A stretch of 35,000 nt of DNA. Origin: Chromera velia (lineage: Eukaryota; Sar; Chromeraceae). The stretch spans positions 1-35,000 of the forward strand of contig JAHBMJ010004979.1 in NCBI GenBank assembly GCA_018398765.1. Direction: 5' to 3'. Shown here in pieces: positions 31,483 through 35,000 of the stretch. The position numbers were made by a program, and so were the translations under genes. How positions within the stretch are numbered: position 1 is the first letter of the stretch; every line of letters begins with the position of its first letter. Below the pieces are notes generated by a model. That model searched no databases. It saw nothing but the letters and a program-made list of their open reading frames with translations, and was not told the DNA's origin.

Positions 31483-31982
31483 CAAGGAAGGAAGGAACCC
31501 AACTCTGGGTCCAACATAGTCCAACACCAACACCTTCGACAAAGGGTTGAATAGGGTTGATGGGGCCGGATTCTGTTTTTTGCTTTCCGGGGCCAAGCTC
31601 CTGCATGCTCCTGCAGTAACCGAGCTTATATACAAAAAAAATGCACGCAGTGTGGCACGCAGACTGCATGACAGTCTGATGTCAGCCAGTCTGCCTGGAC
31701 TCTGCCATGCATCGATCATTGCCACTGCATGTCTGATCACTGTGACACTGTCATGACACTGTCATGACACTGTCTGAGTGACTGTCAGAAGACTGCCAGT
31801 CTGCCTCGATCAGTGCCTCAACAATCGAGCCTCGAACATCCTCAAACGATCCTTTTTTCGATTTTTGCCACTCACAGTTCCTGATGGTTTTCTTTCGCTC
31901 TTGATTTGAAATTCTTTGACAGAGAAGTGAAAGAGGAGACGCCAGGAAGTGACATCGCTGTAATTTGTGTTCACCACGTGAT
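31483..31982. other. Upstream flank of the long ORF, short tandem repeats
   Basis: A tandem repeat with unit ACACTGTCATG occurs at 31743-31775. CTGTCAG and TGCATGC words are frequent. No gene recognised. Confidence 0.5.
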
Positions 31983-33422
31983 ATGATGGAATCCCCCATC
32001 ATACCAGAATGGAGGCTTGAGCTTCTCGAGCTTCGGAGGAGAGTTGACCACCAAGAGCAGGTCACCAAGAGATTGGAGTACTCTCTTCAGTGCGCGCTAG
32101 AGCTTCTGGGGAGTTTGAAACAGAGTGTTGGAGGTGCACAGCAGAATCCCTTCCCGCAGAGCTCTCCCCCTCCTCCAAAAGAAGATACTCAGTCCGATGG
32201 AGCCATTTTTCCCACCCCCTGGATCCCTCCGTCACCTCGACTCACAGAAGTACGCCAGAGCAGCTTGCTCCTGAGCGCACCCGCCCCGCGTGAGGCGGCA
32301 GCCACCAACACCTTTCTAGACGGGGGCATGAAGGTTCCCCCCAACGATACGGCGACGGTCCGATCCGGTGTTGCATCCCCCAGAGGCAGTGACGTCGGTT
32401 TCCTTCTCGACGAGCAGCTTCGTGTGGACGGGGCTCGGGGGGGGCGGGCTGCAGGTGGCACTGTGCCGAAAAGAGGGTCCACCCTCATTCTCCCCTCCCC
32501 ACCGCCACATGGACTCTCAGAGTCTGGGCCTCTGCCGCAGTCTGGTCTGGCAAAGAAGAGTAGAGATGCTGAGGCAAAGGCAGAGGACCAGGAACACGTG
32601 GCCCCCGGTTGGATGAAGAGCACTGAGGTTTGGCGGCACATAAGGACAATTGACTGGTCTCAGTCTTTGGCAAAGAGCTCGCCTTATTCAGCTCTGAAAG
32701 GCTGGGGGAGTATTTGCTTTTCGCTCCTGTGCACTTCTGATACCGGGTCCCCGCAAGGCGCGTTGCCACAGTCTTTTGATTCACGAAAGAATATGTCGCC
32801 CGAACAGAAAACTCTCATGGTCGTTCTTCGAGAAATAATCGGCTTCGCAACAATGGGGAAGCCCGTTAGCACAGCTGAGACCCGATACCGGACGTGCGAA
32901 GGTCCGGATGAATCAAATTTGAATAAGGCCCTCGCAGAGTCTGATACGTTTTTGTTCAAATGCATAATCTCTAGCATAATCTTACTCAACGCACGTCGGA
33001 ATGAGTCGCTAACAACCGGAACACGTGAGTACTTCTTCAGACTTGCCTAGGAAGACGTGAGGGTCCCTGACGAGCAGATTGAGGCAGTGGTGAATCTTTT
33101 CGGGGGGGAGGCGGCGTTGGTTTCTGGGGAGGATTTAGTTCTCCTGCATGCAGAGCTTAAGTCTCAGTTACAAGTTCGGGAGTCACGAACAGGGGGGGAA
33201 GAAGTGCTGTCACGCGATCTGAGTGGTGTGCACGTTTGCATCGCCAGGAGTATTTTCTTCGGGCCTGGTAAGCGCACGGGCCTTACCGATTTTGACTTCA
33301 AGATCCCAAATTTCACTTCTTCATTGTCAGGGAGAGATCGGGCTGCAAAACGTTGTGAATTTGCAAGCAAGGTGAAGAAGCACTTGGAGACGTATGGGGG
33401 GAGACTCAGACTCAGACTCTAA
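31983..33422 (+). pseudogene. Long intronless ORF of unknown function with one in-frame TAG
   Basis: From ATG 31983 one frame runs for 479 codons to the stop at 33420-33422, broken only by TAG at 33048-33050 (FRLA*EDVRVPDEQ). The sequence on both sides of the TAG has the same coding character. Residues about 1-45 form a charged helical segment (WRLELLELRRRVDHQEQVTK) likely to be a coiled coil. Residues about 45-200 are Pro/Ser/Gly-rich. Residues about 205-350 and the part after the stop look globular (TEVWRHIRTIDWSQSL, LMVVLREIIGFATMGK, FKIPNF). I recognise no family. Lack of introns beside intron-rich host genes suggests a mobile-element ORF, for example a Gag-like protein, but no nucleocapsid knuckle is visible. 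If CAG was the original codon, one C-to-T change explains the stop. It could instead be readthrough or two separate genes. Confidence 0.55.
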
Positions 33423-34503
33423 CTTAATTTGAAAGTCTAGCTGCACCTGAAGCGGACTGGATGGTGTTCGTATCAGAAGTAGCACAGCAGCGAGACTGCC
33501 TCACTGCAAAGTGGGTTTGGAACGAGTTTTTTAGACTAATGGAGAGAGCTGGGGAGACTCCCGGGAGAGAGGGGAATGCAGGGGCTAGAAGGGGCTTGGG
33601 CAGATGGGGGATAATCGAGGGCTAGAGCGACTAAGAGCGAATGAGGGGTTTCAATCGTTTCAGCCGGGTTTGTGCTGGTTTGAAATCAATGGAAAGATAA
33701 AAAAAAACAAAAAAAAAATGATTTCTTGAATTGATTCAAACTATAAACCCGGGGGCCACTGAAAGTCTGAAACCCGTCACTTAGTAATACCGCTTCAAGT
33801 GAGTAATACTTAGTTTTAGACTCTATTCGGATTTTTAAATTAATTTAGAAGTAGATTAATTGCAAACTAATTTCAACATGAGGTGTACATAAATCATTTT
33901 TAATCTTTCATAAACTCTAGTATAAACTCCTCGGTCTACCCTGTCACAGGCTGTCAGTAATACTCAGTATACATTTGAGACTGATTTTAAGTAACTTAAT
34001 TAATAAAAAAATTTAACTATAGGCGTTGGTTTAAAAAAAAAAAAAATGGATTTTATAAAGTGATTTAACACTAGGACTTAACAACAGTTGTGCAATACAC
34101 AAATAACACTTGAACAATAGTTTTTTGACTCAAAAAAAAAATAAAGGAATTTGGGGGATCTTTTTTTTTTTTATAGCTGATACGCAGCAATTTAAAAGAA
34201 TTTAACTTAGTGACCTCGATTAGTTTAATTGACCTGGTCGGGCTTAATATCAAAGGTACACCCCACAATGTTTAAATTTATAAAAAAGAAGACACAATGT
34301 TTTCATAAGACTTCTTCTAGGACTTTTTATATAATCTAGCATATAATACCTAATCTAATACCTCGTACCCTATCGCATTTTAGAGTAATTGGGAGAATTA
34401 GAGTAATTGCGTGTTCCTTTTGTTCTGATTCATAGCTATGATTTGCAGCAAAGTGCCATCACATTATACCTTACTGGTATCAATGCGAATCCGGTAATTA
34501 ACT
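33423..34503. other. AT-rich intergenic region with A/T homopolymer tracts
   Basis: Poly(A)-rich tracts lie at 33699-33718, 34033-34046 and 34132-34142, with poly(T) at 34161-34172. No gene recognised. The first A-rich tract, 280 bp after the long ORF, could be a retroposon tail, but no target duplication was found. Confidence 0.5.
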
Positions 34504-35000
34504 TTAAAAGTCATCCGTATCAGGGATTGCCTCATCGCACGACGGAGAAAATTTCTGCAACGGCCGGGGACGATGAATTTCACCCCTGTCAACCTCTTCC
34601 TTGGTGAGCCGTTGCTCCTCTGCGAGTGATTTTTGGGGTTTTGCTGTTTCTCTGGCTGTCTCTGAATCTTTCTTTTCAACTGTAACCTCCTTCCTTCTCC
34701 CTTCTTTTTGATTGCGTTCTTCCACTGACACCTCCTTCTCTCTCCCTTGCAGATAATTGTCGTCCTGGGCAGCACCCACTTCCTCCTGTGGTTCTGGATT
34801 CAGAAGGGTTTGAGTCTTTTCGGGGGCCCTGACGTCATCGGGGGGGGCTAGGATTGCCTCTATGTCTTTCTCTGCAGGTGCGTGTCCTTCTTCAACTAAT
34901 GCGGGGGACTGCAGGTCTTCAAGATCTTCCGGTCTCTTTGCATGGCATTGCTTTGTGGTCTGCCGGGTCTGCCAGTTGGAAAATCCTCTTCCGTCTGCTC
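34504..35000 (-). CDS. C-terminal part of a charged, probably disordered protein, runs off the right edge
   Basis: On the minus strand one frame is open from the window edge at 35000 to the stop at 34504, at least 164 codons, so the start lies outside. The sequence is rich in Glu, Lys, Gln and Pro (KRPEDLEDLQSPALVEEGH, then REKEVSVEERNQKEGRRKEV) and ends EAIPDTDDF. No domain is visible. Composition suggests a disordered or coiled-coil tail like other host proteins here. A plus-strand acceptor-like CTTGCAG at 34746-34752 means a plus-strand exon cannot be excluded. Confidence 0.5.
   Translation of the reverse strand, partial: ADGRGFSNWQTRQTTKQCHAKRPEDLEDLQSPALVEEGHAPAEKDIEAILAPPDDVRAPEKTQTLLNPEPQEEVGAAQDDNYLQGREKEVSVEERNQKEGRRKEVTVEKKDSETARETAKPQKSLAEEQRLTKEEVDRGEIHRPRPLQKFSPSCDEAIPDTDDF

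Noticed and set aside
1-35000. CRISPR array, tRNA or rRNA genes
   Set aside because: No direct repeats with unique spacers, no cloverleaf and no rRNA-like conserved segment were recognised. The tandem arrays are contiguous minisatellites without spacers.

Overview
The window is eukaryotic nuclear DNA, most likely from a unicellular alga or protist. The evidence is multi-exon genes with GT-AG introns, a TATA-box promoter, a secreted EGF/C-type-lectin protein, abundant (CA)n, (GA)n and (TGCA)n microsatellites, and decayed LINE, Helitron-like and hAT-like mobile elements. No bacterial operon, ribosome-binding-site pattern, tRNA, rRNA or CRISPR array was seen. A chromerid-type alveolate such as Chromera velia would fit, but this is an impression of style, not a proven match.

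Left third (1-12.2 kb) is mostly a graveyard of mobile elements. A partial reverse transcriptase with PQGSPCSP and YMDD motifs runs off the left edge. It is followed by the C-terminal part of a non-LTR retrotransposon: a Cys/His motif, then an RNase HI domain broken by one TAG. That relic ends in about 600 bp of (GAAT)n. A 38-bp minisatellite (degenerate from about 3.87 kb, regular from 4.9 to 5.5 kb) abuts a minus-strand relic of the N-terminal part of a Helitron-like transposase (5.5-8.2 kb). The Helitron frame is continuous apart from spliced-out introns and five in-frame stops. Upstream of it on the same strand is an intact 159-residue basic protein with three cysteine modules (8.6-9.1 kb). 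Next come a fold-back element with TTATCCCA palindromes (9.87-10.5 kb) and a 5'-truncated minus-strand LINE (10.6-12.2 kb).

Middle third (12.8-24.1 kb) carries the host genes. A minus-strand coiled-coil protein can be assembled from eight exons whose phases all agree, plus a probable first exon. A divergent plus-strand gene starts about 66 bp away; it has an SLL...KP / FLPxLxxANxxLE layout like the box C/D snoRNP assembly factor NOPCHAP1 (DUF4598) and a long acidic tail. A small, less certain minus-strand gene lies between microsatellites at 20 kb. A plus-strand four-exon gene (21,991-24,130) encodes a secreted protein with a signal peptide, five EGF domains (four from a 123-bp tandem duplication) and a C-type-lectin-like domain.

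Right third (24.1-35 kb) is AT-rich and repeat-rich. It holds two neighbouring hAT-like non-autonomous elements that share termini but carry different cores, and the second has a perfect 8-bp target-site duplication. It also holds another inverted-repeat element at 28.3-29.1 kb, unresolved exon-like stretches at 29.1-31.5 kb, a long intronless plus-strand ORF (31,983-33,422) interrupted by one TAG, and the end of a charged minus-strand protein that runs off the right edge.

The host genes show no obvious functional linkage. The most notable themes are recurring single in-frame stops in otherwise intact frames, GTCNGT splice donors in the two best gene models, and nested repeats with exchanged cores.
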